DNA of 21,081 nt from Clostridia bacterium. Its GTDB lineage: Bacteria > Bacillota > Clostridia > Christensenellales > Borkfalkiaceae. Below, piece by piece: positions 21,070 to 21,081 of the stretch (positions within the stretch are counted from its first letter, which is position 1; each line of letters opens with the position of its first letter). The notes beneath the pieces were generated by a model that worked only from the letters and a program-made list of their open reading frames with translations, was not told the origin of the DNA and searched no databases. A program made the position numbers and the translations under genes. The DNA lies in contig JAJPXK010000110.1 in assembly GCA_021205485.1 (NCBI GenBank), positions 1-21,081 of the forward strand. Direction: 5' to 3'.

Positions 21070-21081
21070 TTGAATAAAGCA

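Overview
The window looks like chromosomal DNA of an uncultured Clostridia-type Bacillota (Firmicutes). Three things support this: the gene order pgk-tpiA-gpmI-(eno slot)-secG-rnr-smpB, which is the usual low-GC Gram-positive glycolysis/RNA-quality-control cluster; a YlmC/YmxH-type PRC-barrel protein; and Gram-positive-style lipoproteins, strong Shine-Dalgarno sequences and near-consensus sigma-A promoters. GC content is moderate. No rRNA, tRNA, tmRNA, CRISPR array or insertion-sequence transposase was seen. Genus cannot be told from the window.

Layout. (1) 1-728: a CvpA-like membrane protein whose last 66 bases run antisense into the next gene. (2) 663-5770: a divergon. A LysR-type regulator reads right. 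A tight five-gene operon reads left and encodes an acetyltransferase, an iron-sulfur flavoprotein, a cyclophilin-like lipoprotein, an alpha/beta-hydrolase with an abnormal nucleophile elbow, and a lipoprotein fusing flavodoxin to aldo/keto reductase. The two facing promoters flank a nested dyad operator, and the leftward promoter seems to give a leaderless mRNA. (3) 5863-11615: YmxH-like protein, a DUF2207 membrane protein, a zinc-ribbon Nudix hydrolase, a UDP-sugar pyrophosphorylase and a trypsin-like lipoprotein protease. (4) 11671-21017, all leftward: pgk, tpiA, gpmI, a DMT-family transporter where enolase often sits, secG, rnr, smpB and metA (residue Glu111 predicts acetyl-CoA use).

How the genes work together. 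Pgk, TpiA and GpmI are consecutive enzymes of lower glycolysis. SecG belongs to the Sec translocon that exports the lipoproteins seen here. RNase R and SmpB act together in trans-translation and RNA decay. The LysR divergon looks like an accessory redox unit with both cytoplasmic and exported flavoproteins.

Non-coding content is rich. Three related GC-rich palindromic repeat units lie at about 9959, 13153 and 18667. A large structured element precedes tpiA. A terminator-shaped hairpin abuts the rnr ribosome site, and a small hairpin holds the pgk Shine-Dalgarno. The best candidates for something new are the exported flavodoxin-AKR fusion and its divergon, the two leaderless starts of identical geometry, and the rearranged N-domain of Pgk.
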